Positions 53,001 through 63,960 of a stretch of 64,000 bases of DNA are shown here, piece after piece. This DNA is from Harmothoe impar. Taxonomy: Eukaryota; Annelida; Polychaeta; Phyllodocida; Polynoidae. Both the position numbers and the translations under genes were made by a program. The notes beneath the pieces are model-generated. The model was not told the DNA's origin. It did not search any database and saw only the letters and a list, made by a program, of their open reading frames with translations. Numbering within the stretch: position 1 is the stretch's first letter; every line of letters begins with the position of its first letter. Where the stretch lies: assembly GCA_947462335.1 (NCBI GenBank), contig OX381708.1, forward strand, positions 7,006,001 to 7,070,000. The letters are read 5' to 3'.

Positions 53001-55856
53001 CCAGTAAAGAACAAAACAGAAAGAAGAAGAAGAAATGCCTACCTCATATCGTCGATTGTAATGTAGCCTAGGTTTTTTTCTAAATTAATAAGTGAAATGG
53101 CCCCTTATAAAAAGCAAAAATCGTGGACCTTTGAGGCTGTCACTTTTTCCTGCGAATCATCCCCCTTAGTTATGAAATTATTTTATTTCTTAACATTTGT
53201 GAATTTGCCCAGATATAAATTACTCTTTATAAATATTTATACTGTAAATTCCCACGTTCTAGCCTACCAGCGGGTTGTACGCCAACCAAACTCAATTTTC
53301 GTTTGATACCAGACATGCCTATATTTAAAGCGACATAATCACCGAGCATGTGCCACTCACAATTTTAGTACTGTTCTAGTCTACTATGTGGTAGCTGCGC
53401 GAGTGGTGATATTGCTCCTTTAAGGTGCAGGATATACAAGGATTTTTATTACTAAAGAACATACGTTTTTAGATCCAGAAATGGGTTCTAGGGTTCTCCT
53501 GAGTTAGGGGTTATATGTATCATGTGGGTATATGCGGGAATTTAAGGTAATATACAAAGAATATTGAAGCAACATGTCTGCCTTATGACTTTACTCCAGA
53601 CCCTGGCTAACCCGCTCCCCATGGAGACCCGTAAAACACCCGGTGACGCCCCCGCGGACAAGCCCTTGGACAGTCCCGGTGAATCACCCTGTGTAACCCC
53701 CGGTGACGCCCCCGCGGACATGCCAGCGGAGAGCCCCAATGACACACCCTGTGTAACCCCTGGTGACAAGCCCGGTAACAAGTCCGGTGACAGGCCCGGT
53801 GTCACACCCAGCAATATGGCAGAATGCCTGGCCAAGCGTGCAGCCTCTGCTCCACAGCTGGTAAGTAATCCCATCACAACACCCTAGCCCATGATAAGAG
53901 TATAACTGCAAATATTGATACAATGTTTAGATTAGAAATAACTGTTTCTCAATTTCACATGAGCTGTTTACATGGAGAGGATATTACAGTTGTTTTTGTG
54001 GCCTAGGAGGCACAAATAAAGAAGGAGCATATGGAAGAGAATTCTAAGTAATGTGTCAACTTTTATTTTACAGCTGCAGCTTACTGCTCCAACCCTTGTC
54101 CCGACCACCATTGAGCTAGTCGCTGTGGCTGAGGAGCCTGACGCGGTTATTTGCAGCCCTCAGACCGTCGAGTTGATCATCTCGTATCCAAGCAAGCAGC
54201 TACTTGGGCTGCTAAAGGCAGTGATGAACCACTTCTCCCAGGTCCCCATCTCAAGAAGGAGTGCCATGGTCCCCAGCTGCCACCTCCATAAGGTGGTGGA
54301 AGTGGTGGTGAGTGTGCTCTTCTCCACCAGCAGCTCAACCATCTACACCATCTACATCTCGGAGCTGGCAATGACCTTTATGACCCAGCTCTCTGCTGTT
54401 AAGGCCCTGAAGGCAGCGCCAGTCTACCCGGCACCCTGCAGCTTCACCCTGGAGGACATCAGGGTCATTGTTGCCGCCGCCCAGGTCTGCATTCCTCCAG
54501 CACCTGTCAACCCTGCAGCCGTGGCCGCCCTGAGCCTGCCACCACACGTCAAGCCGGCAGCCTCCGTCCTCACCCTGGATGTGGTTCCAGTGGTTGCGGG
54601 ACCCTCCATCCTTACCCTGGAGGTTGTTCCGGCAGTGATGGCGTCCGCACCTACACCCGTCCCCTGCCCTCCGCCGGTGTCAGACCGTAACCTGCTGTGC
54701 CTGAAGGCAGCACACGTCAACCCGGCACCCTCCATCCTCACCCTGGAGCTGCTTCCGGTGGTTGCAGCAGAGATCGTCTCTGCCCCTGGGACCGTCCCCT
54801 GCATTCAGCCTGCTTCGGTCGTACTGCGTGAGGAGGACTCCAACATGGCCTACTTGGAGGCAGTGAGCAGCTCCGCCTCTCCGCGGGAACATGTCCCTGA
54901 GGCCTATGGGGACATCCTCCTCCTGTATGAGGAGGAGCAGGAGGAGGAGCAGCAGCAGTGGGTGAGTGTTGGATACTTAGCAAGTAAACATTTAAGTCCT
55001 GTGAAGATTTTTAAAATGTTTTTTCCTAATGACGTCATGGTCCGACGACCTAACCGTCATTAGCAGTAAGGACCTCCACCCTTAGCCTTGTCGAAAAAAA
55101 GAAAAGAAAAAGTCCTGTGAAGATTGAAAGGTTCTTCACTGGAGTGACCTTGAAAACACCCTTGTCATTCAGTTACAGGAAGCCAAATTCCCCAGCACAA
55201 AAGGTGCAAAGTGTAACCCACTACAACCATATAGTTCTTATATATAGTTTCACAGAAGGTGGCAGCACAGGTATTGTCATCAGGTCTCTGGCTGTATAGT
55301 ACTTCTACCACAGTTAGTACTTCCAGCTGAAATAACTGGGGACCCAAGTTCCTGAAGTTACGCCAAAATAATGAGATATTTTTCATGTTAGACAAACCCT
55401 ACCTAGCAAGACATAAAGTTATCAAATTTTCAAGACACTATTTTTGACCATTTTTTAGCTATTTTATAGTCAAGCCGGTGGTCGGTAAGTCAGCACTGGA
55501 GTTTGCTTGTCAATTTTCTTGGTACTTTTCAAGTTAAAGTAAGAAAGAAAACTTTAAAACTTAAACATGTTTGGCCTTAAAGGAATAGATCTCACTATGT
55601 AGTATAACTGATGATAGGCTTCATTATTCTGCATTTCTCAGGAAACTTGGACCTCGATATAATATGATGTGCAATTCAAAGTTTTCTAGATTTTAATTCA
55701 ATGTTGTATCTTTCTCTTTCCCAGAAAAGAGGCTGCCTCCCCGCCCCCATTCAAAGAGTGTGGCGCAGACTGAAGAGATTTGTCACAAAGAAAAGCCGAA
55801 AGTCAAAGAACAACAACAACAAGGACGCAGTACTCATTGGCACCCATTTTTATTAA
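50008..55856 (+). CDS. Orphan Pro/Ala/Val-rich protein, four exons (inferred)
   Basis: Exons 50008-50127, 53600-53860, 54074-54961 and 55725-55856 join with three phase-0 GT-AG introns into 466 codons. Exon 1 (MYNILRASSLPVVLAKKRTK) could be a short mitochondrial or signal-anchor type leader. Exon 2 has tandem Pro-rich repeats with TPGDAPAD twice. Exon 3 is hydrophobic and repeats PAPSILTLE-like units about four times, then a Glu/Gln run. Exon 4 is very basic (VWRRLKRFVTKKSRKSK). I do not recognise the family. If exon 1 is not joined, exons 2-4 alone could start at the ATG at 53585 and give 431 residues. Exons 2-4 are better supported than exon 1. Confidence 0.55.
50669..50985. repeat. 83-bp minisatellite
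   Basis: Nearly four tandem copies; GTGACAATGAGCCACTGC begins at 50752, 50835 and 50918, exactly 83 bp apart, with a partial first copy. Substitutions are few. It is part of the TIR element. Confidence 0.85.
51500..51960 (+). other. Gene-like module inside the TIR element
   Basis: In order: GATTGGTTA (inverted CCAAT) at about 51508, TTTCCCGCC (E2F-like) at about 51521, a possible donor AAG|GTGGGT at about 51607, an acceptor TTACATTTCAACAG at about 51787, an open frame of about 45 codons and AATAAA at 51953. This resembles a complete small transcription unit. The predicted peptide (for example KYLKEPYIYNRC or VFEGTLHLQQM by frame) is unknown to me. Confidence 0.35.
52003..52195. repeat. 34-bp minisatellite with TCACGCATGCGTGA palindrome
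   Basis: About five tandem copies of GGCTGCGTCATCACGCATGC plus GTGAGTACGAGTGA. Each copy contains a 14-bp palindrome, perfect in some copies and reading ACGCAAGCGT in others. It lies at the right side of the TIR element. Confidence 0.85.
52339..52577. mobile_element. GGCCAAAAAAA-ended MITE
   Basis: AGGCAAAAAAAAAGAGGTT at the left and AACCTTTTTTTTTTGGCCT at the right end the element; next inside come CAGGTAACCCGACCGACCCT and its near-complement. Related pieces lie at 7158-7250, 15211-15357, 19121-19273, 23009-23161 and 39516-39665. Confidence 0.65.
52640..52945. mobile_element. CATGTCG repeat, copy 3
   Basis: Tandem CATGTCGATTTTAAGAAATG-like units follow a G/C centre; the left complementary half is missing. 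It is independent of the 40-48 kb duplication and shows that the family is dispersed. Confidence 0.55.
53242..53547. mobile_element. TA-flanked MITE, CTGTAAATTC-type, with nested hairpin
   Basis: CTGTAAATTCCCACGTTCTA and TATGCGGGAATTTAAGG end it, with TA on both sides. At about 53328-53437 a 110-bp hairpin element (GCGACATAATCACCGAGC to GTGGTGATATTGCTCC) is inserted. Without it the length matches the 222-bp relatives. It lies in intron 1 of the orphan gene, 50 bp before exon 2. Confidence 0.68.
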
Positions 55857-57017
55857 ATTAATTCATCTCTCTTAGTCTAAATACCACCTTATCCATCACT
55901 CCCTCTTTAACCTTTAATTTATTAGCATATTGTACATATATATTTATTCCAAATTTTCAAAATTGTATATATTTATTCCAAATTTTCAAAATTCTTTCTC
56001 TCTGGTGCCATAACTAGTTCATAACAGGGTGGAATTACTAGCCCCACTTTACATTACTGCCGCTTGACATTAATGCCATCTTTTGTGTCAGACATTAATT
56101 GATGGTAGATATCCTGATGTGAGGTCTGCTATCACAACTAGAATATTGCGTTACACATTTATGTATTCAATAGAAAAATATGCACGCTTGCAAGTTGTCC
56201 CAGACGTAGCATACTCTAACTGAATTGAATTTCACCCTACTTGTGATTGAGTCAAAATTACACCGTGTCACAGACATCAGTCAACTCAGAATGAGGTCAT
56301 AGTTCTGTGTTGTAATAACATCACCCTTTGTCTAATATCATGGACGTAAATAGACATGGATGTAAATATTCAAATTCATGCTAATAACTATGTTTCTATT
56401 GAATTACACTGCCTTCCCATGTCACACACATTGGGCTCATAGTATAGAATGCACTATAAAAATGAACACTAACTACTATATCTCGTTGACCATCGAAATA
56501 CACAGCTCGGACTGTGTCACATAAATTGGTCGAGATTAAAAAAAAGCGGATAAATACCCCATTATTTTGCTATATAACCAATCATGCATCATATATAATA
56601 TAAATTAACCTGAAAAAGAGCAATTAACTGTCCGTGAAACCTGTGCTTAAAGACTTGATACTTATATCATGTGTGATAACTATGAGCTGTTTTTGTAAGA
56701 GGTGCTAACAGCCTGTTCAATGACAGGATAAATAAACGAATTACCAGCGCAAATAGCATGAAGGACAATGTAATTTATATTCATAATTTATGTGCATATT
56801 TTATCATAACTTATTATCAAAATCATCTTTGATAGATGATATTTATACTGAAATCATTTCATACTGTACATAGATAATTTGCCTACTATTAATAAATATT
56901 TACTATGAAAAAGTATGTCTAATAGTTTTATATCCATTCACATTTATTCATCCGTACGTGTGGCTAGATGGTGTCCTGCTATCAAGGTGAGGGGTGAGGG
57001 CCTGTCTATTGAAATAC
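55857..57017. other. 3' flank of the orphan gene
   Basis: A 33-bp unit (TATATTTATTCCAAATTTTC...) is duplicated at about 55935-55992. Several AT-rich stretches follow, and AATAAA-like signals occur at 56731 and 56890. No gene is seen. Confidence 0.45.
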
Positions 57018-57536
57018 GGGATAGCTCTCTCAGGTGAGAGGACTTGTAAACGTTTAGAGCGTTATCTTAATCTTCAATCTTAATAACTTAATTCAGTGTC
57101 TTATTTTGGGGCAGCAGTGTTTTGTATTGAGAGACTATCAGTATATTTCCTCAGCTTACAAGAAAAGATAGTTTAAGATAGGATTGAAATAGGAGAAAAA
57201 GAATTAAGATAGTTTAAGATAGGATTGAAACTACATAGTAGACTAGAACTACTAGAATTGTGAGTAGGATACGCTTGGTGATCATGCCACTTTAAGATAG
57301 TCTAAGACATTAAGTAGCTCCCTCTGTCGGATTCTATAGAAGGTGGCGACCTCTAAGTTCAACTTCAGGTGCTAAAGTTAAAGGGGCATTCTCACCACTC
57401 GCACTTAACCACATAGTAGACTAGAACAGTACTAGAATTGTGAGTGGGCTACGCTCGGTGATTATGCCACTTTAAGACAAATAAGATCATCTTATTACGC
57501 TCTAAACATTTGTCCTCTTACCTGGGAGAGCTATCC
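57018..57536. mobile_element. GGGATAGCTCTC-ended element with nested hairpin
   Basis: GGGATAGCTCTCTCAGGTGAG and, farther in, TTTAGAGCGTTATCTTA are mirrored at the right end by their complements. The interior has two pieces of the hairpin (57222-57296 and 57373-57478), with CCACATAGTAGACTAGAACA. It is a relative of 5676-6475. Confidence 0.65.
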
Positions 57537-58678
57537 CGTGCGTGCCTGTCTAACTACATTATACCTAGTGACACATGCATGGAGAAGGAATAGGATGAGG
57601 GATACGCATTCGAGGGAATAGATTGGCAGGGTGTGGATATAGGCAGGGGGATGGGTAGAGTGATAGATAATAGGGGAGGGATTTTCATAATCGAATCACT
57701 AGGCGCTGATGAATGAAAGAAGAGAGACAATATAGAGAGGTTATATAGACAGTTAAGCAAAGGGGTAAGGTAGTAGGTAGGGAGACGGATAGACAAGGGG
57801 AGGTATAGCGATATTTCTGATGGGTCCATCTGCGTGACCATGTTAGTTCTGAGCTCAGAATTTCTCGTGAGACACCATGATGTGCCAGGAACAAGCTGCA
57901 GGAGACCGCTGGTGTCAGTGTACACACAGCGGTTGCAGGAACAAGTCCACACCAGTTAGAGCGCTATAGACAAGATATACGTTAACACCCATGCAACCTG
58001 AACAAAGCTCTACCAGCGTTAAGTAATATTTACTTTCACTTCTGCACAGCATGGGGGATTTGAAACTGTAGCTAAATATCATGATTAGGAATTCTTTGGC
58101 AAAACAAAGATAAGGTAAATCTGATTTAAAACTTTTTATTGAAACACTCTGTCGAAAAAAGATAACTTTGTCTACAATAATACAGACAGAGGCAATTGTT
58201 TCAACTTCTATTATATGACGATATACCTTCAATGCTATTTCACACTGTACTTATAATGAAGGGAGTTGATAAACAGAGATCAGTAGTTGCAAATAAACAG
58301 TTTTTTGTTTGTCAATATTTCACTTCCAGGAATCTTCGTTACAATCTTTTGTGAACAATGCCTCTGGAAATAAAAACCTCTGTAAATGCACATCCACATT
58401 TCTGTGGTCAAATATCTTTTCAACAAGTCATCGTTATTTTGTAATGAAGGAGTCTGTAATTGTGCTGGGATCTACAGCCAGCCATGTCACACCCTCCATA
58501 TTACATCCTATTCAATGTGGATATACATGAAACCAATCCACATACTAAAGGTTTCAAAGAAACAACAGGCAAATCAAGGAAACTCAGTGAGAGATATGAT
58601 GTTTTAATTCATCACCTAAATTCACAGAACACAGATTTCTTTTAAGAATCCTGTTAGACCTTTTTCATTGTCAGCACA
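57537..58678. other. Downstream of KLHL-I
   Basis: No supported gene. The frames at 57554-57952 and 57915-58232 lack any recognisable domain. This is the 3' side of gene I. Confidence 0.45.
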
Positions 58679-60472
58679 TCACGAAGAATATGTCTGTGAT
58701 ATGGGTCCTTTACTCGGGGACGGGCAGCTCAGCGACAGGAGAACAGAGAAATACACCTCAAAAGGCAACGGGGGTCTGCTGTCTGTATCTATAGGCAGTC
58801 TCTCTAGGCTCTTGTCAATCATGGGCCCCTCCTCCCCTAGGGTCCATTTCTCACACGCCCCTCCACTCAGTTGCTTTCCTGCAATGGTTCTAGTTGGAGT
58901 ATGACCTGCTTTAACTCTGATTGATGCCAAGTCCAAAAGGAAAATACAGTTGCCTCTAGCTAGCAATTGGTTATCTGCAGTCAATTCCAGTCCAGTAGAT
59001 TGAGAAGGGTTGTACACTGACCACTGGTCTGTGGAGGGTTTGTAGTAGTGAAGTATGAAGTACCGATCAAACCCAGCGATGACTTCCTCCCCACCTATCT
59101 CTACAAGCTGTGTTTTACTATGCAGCCTTGTTACTGTCGGTAATGGAGCCTTTCTGCTCCAAGTGCCTTTGTTTAGATCCAGGCAATCTACAGCCGTGCT
59201 AGGAAATTCACCTTTAATCCATCCTAAGGCAACATAGATGTAACCTCCTATAGAAAATGCATCAGGGTCATGCAGTTGCTTCACCATTTTGCTCTCAATA
59301 ACACTCCAAGAGTTGGTCTTAAAATCATATGTCTCTATGACATCAGTCCAGTCTTCAACTTCACTGTAATCATCTTCATACTGCATCCCCCCAAGCACAT
59401 AGAGCTGTCTCTCATGATAAACTAAGCCAAACCAATGTTTTTCATAGTCCCTGGGAGCCATTTCTGACCAAGAAAATGTCCTTGGATCAAATATGTGCCA
59501 GTCTTTGGCTAAGGGATCGCATACGATTAGGAAGTTGTTAATTTCTAAAAGTCCTCCTGGAGGACAATCTATCTGTGGTACACTACTTGAATCACAGCTT
59601 TCCCAAGACGTTCCTTGATCTAATCTATACATATCCTCTACATGCCATTTATCAATTGTTGCAAACAGTACAGGGGCTGGTTCAGTCCTAATCTGGGTTT
59701 GCTCAGAGTCATCTAGTACCTGCTGATGCATCGGGAATTTGTGGTACCACAGCGCTTCCTCAACATGGTCATGCCATGGACCGTCACTCGATGAAAACAA
59801 GACGGTGTCCATTAAGGTGAGGAGCTTTGGAACAGGGAGTAACTTGAATCGAACATGACTCATGAGTTCATTGATATGCTCTTTCCGTTTCTTGAAGTCA
59901 ACATGGAGCCACTTTATAGCCATGTTAACCAACTCCCATTCTGACTTCCCCCAAGAGTCCATCAGGTTGACCAACTCTTCACGTGACATCTCTTCAGGTT
60001 TAAAAGTGTCCAAGAGTTCATCCATGTTAGCCTGTATGTATCTTGTGGTGCGCTTAATGCCGTCTACCACAGAGTAGGTTTTGAAGGTAGACAGGATCTG
60101 GAGGCAGTTGTTCACATTAACTTTATCATACAGTAGGTCAGTACAAGCCTTTATAGCAGACTGTATCTGGAGGTACACGGCAGCACCAAGCAGTTCTTCA
60201 GTACCAGCTCTAGGGCTCCCAAACTCACCCGTGTAGATGAAATCTATCATGTTGGCTACAACAAGAGAGCTCAAGCCTTCAAGTCGCACTCTGTCACTTT
60301 TACTCTCAGCCAGACTTCCTGTCAGCATGGCCTTAAAGTAGTCACTGACAGAGGCCATCGTAACTTTGTGAACTCTGAACTGTTCATCTCCCACTTCTAT
60401 GGTGTAATCTAACAGTAGCTCTTCCGCCCACAGCATCCGGGTACCCTTCGCGAGGCCAACATCAGGTGCCAT
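58679..60472 (-). CDS. Kelch-like protein I (BTB-BACK-Kelch), diverged
   Basis: Predicted CUL3 substrate adaptor, 597 residues, single exon, 26 kb away from the main array but on the same strand. BTB spans about residues 19-117 (HKVTMASVSDYFKAML; phi-x-E L54-A55-E56). BACK follows, with FKPEEMSREELVNLMDSW, then the WYHKFPMHQ linker and a Kelch half with LYVLGGM as the clearest diglycine blade. A longer loop (KAGHTPTRTIAGKQLSGG) near the end and a C-terminal extension explain the greater length. I choose the ATG of MAPDVGLAKGT, because an acceptor (TGTCTTTCCAG) at about 60519 lies between it and the upstream in-frame ATG. It shares with B the insertion of a Lys-Pro-Glu-Glu before the Met of EEMS. 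It is probably an older member. Confidence 0.93.
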   Translation of the reverse strand: MAPDVGLAKGTRMLWAEELLLDYTIEVGDEQFRVHKVTMASVSDYFKAMLTGSLAESKSDRVRLEGLSSLVVANMIDFIYTGEFGSPRAGTEELLGAAVYLQIQSAIKACTDLLYDKVNVNNCLQILSTFKTYSVVDGIKRTTRYIQANMDELLDTFKPEEMSREELVNLMDSWGKSEWELVNMAIKWLHVDFKKRKEHINELMSHVRFKLLPVPKLLTLMDTVLFSSSDGPWHDHVEEALWYHKFPMHQQVLDDSEQTQIRTEPAPVLFATIDKWHVEDMYRLDQGTSWESCDSSSVPQIDCPPGGLLEINNFLIVCDPLAKDWHIFDPRTFSWSEMAPRDYEKHWFGLVYHERQLYVLGGMQYEDDYSEVEDWTDVIETYDFKTNSWSVIESKMVKQLHDPDAFSIGGYIYVALGWIKGEFPSTAVDCLDLNKGTWSRKAPLPTVTRLHSKTQLVEIGGEEVIAGFDRYFILHYYKPSTDQWSVYNPSQSTGLELTADNQLLARGNCIFLLDLASIRVKAGHTPTRTIAGKQLSGGACEKWTLGEEGPMIDKSLERLPIDTDSRPPLPFEVYFSVLLSLSCPSPSKGPISQTYSS

Positions 60473-60518
60473 TGTTGATGTACAGATGAATCTGTGCACG
60501 GAATCGACTGCAGGATCG

Positions 60519-61160
60519 CTGGAAAGACAGAAAGCTACTTTCATTACTACCTGACCAAACATGGTGAAATATGTATGAAACATACATTGTGTTCACTCTC
60601 TGAGTATAAGAAATCTTGTCACACAGACTAATATGCATACACCATGAACAAAAGGCCCCATTTTGTCCAAATATCCAAGTCAACTAGTTGTGTTTTTCTA
60701 CATTGCGAACTGTGATGCCCTTGTAAATACCCGCTACTTCACCACATATGAAGTTATGAATATGTTGTGCAATATACTAATTAGATGCCAGGGTATACAA
60801 TTATGTAACGTGGACAGCTGAAACTGAGGATGTACAAAAGTTGGTTTGAAGGAGATTTCTATCTGTAAAGCATTTATGAAGGATATCGATAAACAATTAA
60901 AAGGAAAATTGTTGAAGAAAACATCATTGTTGGAGACTTTGCGTGCTCTGTAAATAACTGTCAGCTAGACAGCAATTCATAGATGAAGCCATGAAATAAA
61001 AGAAATTAAATCAATTCTATTTAGTCTTATTTTAGTTATTTTGTCTGAACTTGAAATGAATGACAGTCCCGGTAAAAACCTCACAAGGTCACACCCCTTT
61101 ATTGTATGGTTACTTAGGACTTCGTACTTTTTTCACTGCCCCCTCACAATGGGGCCATGA
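60519..61160. other. Upstream of KLHL-I
   Basis: Non-coding; presumed 5' intron and promoter of gene I. No clear donor or TATA box was fixed. Confidence 0.4.
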
Positions 61161-61169
61161 GTGAGGGAT

Positions 61170-62850
61170 TCTGGCAATGATTGGGGGGGGGGACATTGAC
61201 AGACGACTGAGGGACATGGAGGGATGAGTGAGGGACATTGACAGACGAGTGAATGACGTAGAGGGATGAGTGAGGGACAAGGAGTGATGGGGGAGGGACA
61301 TGGAGGGATGAGTGAGGGACAAGGAGTGATGGGGGAGGGACATGGAGGGATGAGGGAGGGACATGGAGGGATGAGTGAGGGACATGAAGGGATGAGGGAG
61401 GGACATGGAGGGATGAGGGAGGGACATGAAGGGATGAGTGAGGGACATGGAGGGATGAGTGAGGGACATGGAGGGAGGAGTGAGGGACATGAAGGGATGA
61501 GGGAGGGACATGGAGGGATGAGTGAGGGACATGGAGGGATGAGTGAGGGACATGGAGGGATGAGTGAGGGACATGGAGGGATGAGGGAGGGACATGGAGG
61601 GATGAGTGAGGGACAAGGAGTGATGGGGGAGGGACAAGGAGTGATGGGGGAGGGACAAGGAGTGATGGGGGAGGGACATGGAGGGATGAGTGAGGGACAT
61701 GGAGGGAGGAGTGAGGGACATGGAGGGATGAGGGAGGGACATGGAGGGATGAGTGAGGGACAAGGAGTGATGGGGGAGGGACAAGGAGTGATGGGGGAGG
61801 GACAAGGAGTGATGGGGGAGGGACATGGAGGGATGAGGGAGGGACATGAAGGGATGAGTGAGGGACAAGGAGTGATGGGGGAGGGACATGGAGGGATGAG
61901 TGAGGGACAAGGAGTGATGGGGGAGGGACATGGAGGGATGAGTGAGGGACAAGGAGTGATGGGGGAGGGACATGGAGGGATGAGTGAGGGACAAGGAGGG
62001 ATGAGTGAGGGATATGGAGGGATGAGTGAGGGAAATGGAGGGATGAGGGAGGGACATGAAGGGATGAGTGAGGGACATGGAGGGATGAGTGAGGGACATG
62101 GAGGGATGAGTGAGGGACATGGAGGGATGAGTGAGGGACATGGAGGGATGTGGGAGGGACATGGAAGATGAGTGAGGGACCAGAAGACATGAGTGAGGGA
62201 CATAGAGGGATGAGTGAGGGACATGGAGGGATGAGTGAGGGACCAGAAGACATGAGTGAGGGACCAGAAGACATGAGTGAGGGACATATAGTGATGAGTG
62301 AGGGACATGGAGGGATGAGGGAGGGACATGAAGGGATGAGTGAGGGACATGGAGGGATGAGTGAGGGACATGGAGGGATGAGTGAGGGACATGGAGGGAT
62401 GAGTGAGGGACATGGAGGGATGTGGGAGGGACATGGAAGATGAGTGAGGGACCAGAAGACATGAGTGAGGGACATAGAGGGATGAGTGAGGGACATGGAG
62501 GGATGAGTGAGGGACCAGAAGACATGAGTGAGGGACCAGAAGACATGAGTGAGGGACATATAGTGATGAGTGAGGGACATGGAGGGATGAGAGAGGGACA
62601 TGGAGGGATGAGTGAGGGACATGGAGGGATGAGTGAGGGACATGGGGGATGAGTGAGGGACATGGAGGGATGAGTGAGGGACATGGGGGGAGGGACATGG
62701 AGGGATGAGGGAGGGACATGGAGGGATGAGTGAGGGACATGGGGGGAGGGACATGGAGGGATGAGGGAGGGACATGGAGGGATGAGTGAGGGACATGGGT
62801 GGAGGGATGAGTGAGGGACATGGAGGATGAGTGAGGGACATGAACAGATG
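61170..62850. repeat. 21-bp minisatellite with higher-order structure
   Basis: About 80 units of GAGGGACATGGAGGGATGAGT and variants (ACAAGGAGTGATGGGGG, ACCAGAAGACATGAGT). The strand is purine-rich on plus. Units combine into 42-bp blocks, and a longer block of 272 bp is repeated at 62150 and 62422. Since 21 is a multiple of three and the unit lacks stops in several frames, long open frames exist: Gly-Met-Ser-Glu-Gly-His repeats on plus and Pro/Ser-rich repeats on all minus frames. None has independent support as a gene. Confidence 0.92.
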
Positions 62851-62889
62851 AGTGAAGGAAACATAAGGTATATTGAGGGATAAGGGAGA

Positions 62890-63744
62890 AACATTGAGTG
62901 AGTTTCTGTGCTTATCAGGTGCTGCAGAACCGATCAGAAAATTCAATGGGCACTTTTGTAGTCGTGGTTTAGGGGTAAACCATCTTGTCCAAAGCACAGT
63001 GACATATCTGGAATCTGCAAGATCTCCACTGACATTCACCAAATATACACCAATATCAATTATGATCTACAACATCACAAGGGAACTACTTATTTTTCAT
63101 GTGTAATGCTAAGTATTTTTACAGTTACCTTAACGGTTATTCAATCTGTAATAATCTAGACAATTCACTGGCTTTATAATAATAAAATAAATAAAAAACA
63201 TACAATATAACCTACAACTTCTGAACATAACGAACACACACCCTGCTACTGGTTTAGCTTTACACCAAAAACATCCACAAATAAGCCAAAATAACCTTTC
63301 ATGTTTCTGTATCATGACACCAACACTTTTCCATCAAAACCAACCCAAATCATCAACCTGAAATGATCATAATTCATCAGCAGTCTCCCCTACCAGTACC
63401 CCATTTCTCAAGCACAAACTACAACACAATTTCATTACTCTTTTCCACTATCAAGATCGTCTCTTTAGTTCTTTTTCAACCATCTGCCATGAAATTTAAC
63501 AACACATGAAAAGCTGTATTTAGAAACTTTTATTATACCAATTTTCATCCATCACCTTCAAGTGAATGCAGTACAGGCAAGCTCCTTCCCAGGGCTGCAT
63601 TCATTCATCATGCCAGCAAAAAGGCAGCCTTCATAACGCACTCTGCAACCCTTAATTCCAATATAATTACTGTTTATAGTATTCAAATTTCTTAGATAGA
63701 TATTATACCGTTTTTATCCATTTGATTACAACTACTACTAAGAC
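62890..63744. other. Intergenic, no feature seen
   Basis: AT-rich non-coding sequence with no recognised repeat or gene. Confidence 0.45.
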
Positions 63745-63960
63745 ATGTCGTTACCCAGCGATGCACTGCGCCGCAAGTTTGCGCCATAATTAATTCTACC
63801 TTGGACTCGGGGTTGGAGAAATGTTACGACAATCTGACACAATGCAGTCATCTGGGGCAGACAAACGCTGGGTTCACTCCGACAATTTTCCTGTGCCACT
63901 ATCGCCTACAGCGAAGCTGCTGGTATCTTTCAAAAATCTAACTTTGGATCTGGAATCTTT
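63745..63960. repeat. GTYGYTACCCAGCGATGCAC repeat, third copy
   Basis: ACCCAGCGATGCACTGCGCC through CTATCGCC and AGCTGCTGGT matches the beginning of the segmental duplication at 40062-40275 and 45309-45510, with more divergence. It is therefore a dispersed repeat that happens to lie at the edge of the segmental duplication. Confidence 0.6.

Noticed and set aside
54160..54983. Minus-strand frames of 60-126 codons opposite exon 3 of the orphan gene
   Set aside because: They are shadows of the GC-rich plus-strand exon, which has matching splice sites on both sides.
57554..58232. Minus frames of 80-132 codons downstream of KLHL-I
   Set aside because: No domain, no splice context and low-complexity composition.
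61266..62652. Plus-strand Gly-Met-Ser-Glu-Gly-His repeat proteins
   Set aside because: Same minisatellite; frames break at the 272-bp block borders.
61110..63042. Long minus-strand reading frames of 562-632 codons rich in Pro/Ser/His
   Set aside because: They are three overlapping frames of the same 21-bp minisatellite. The absence of stops follows from the unit and there is no start context, domain or splice support.
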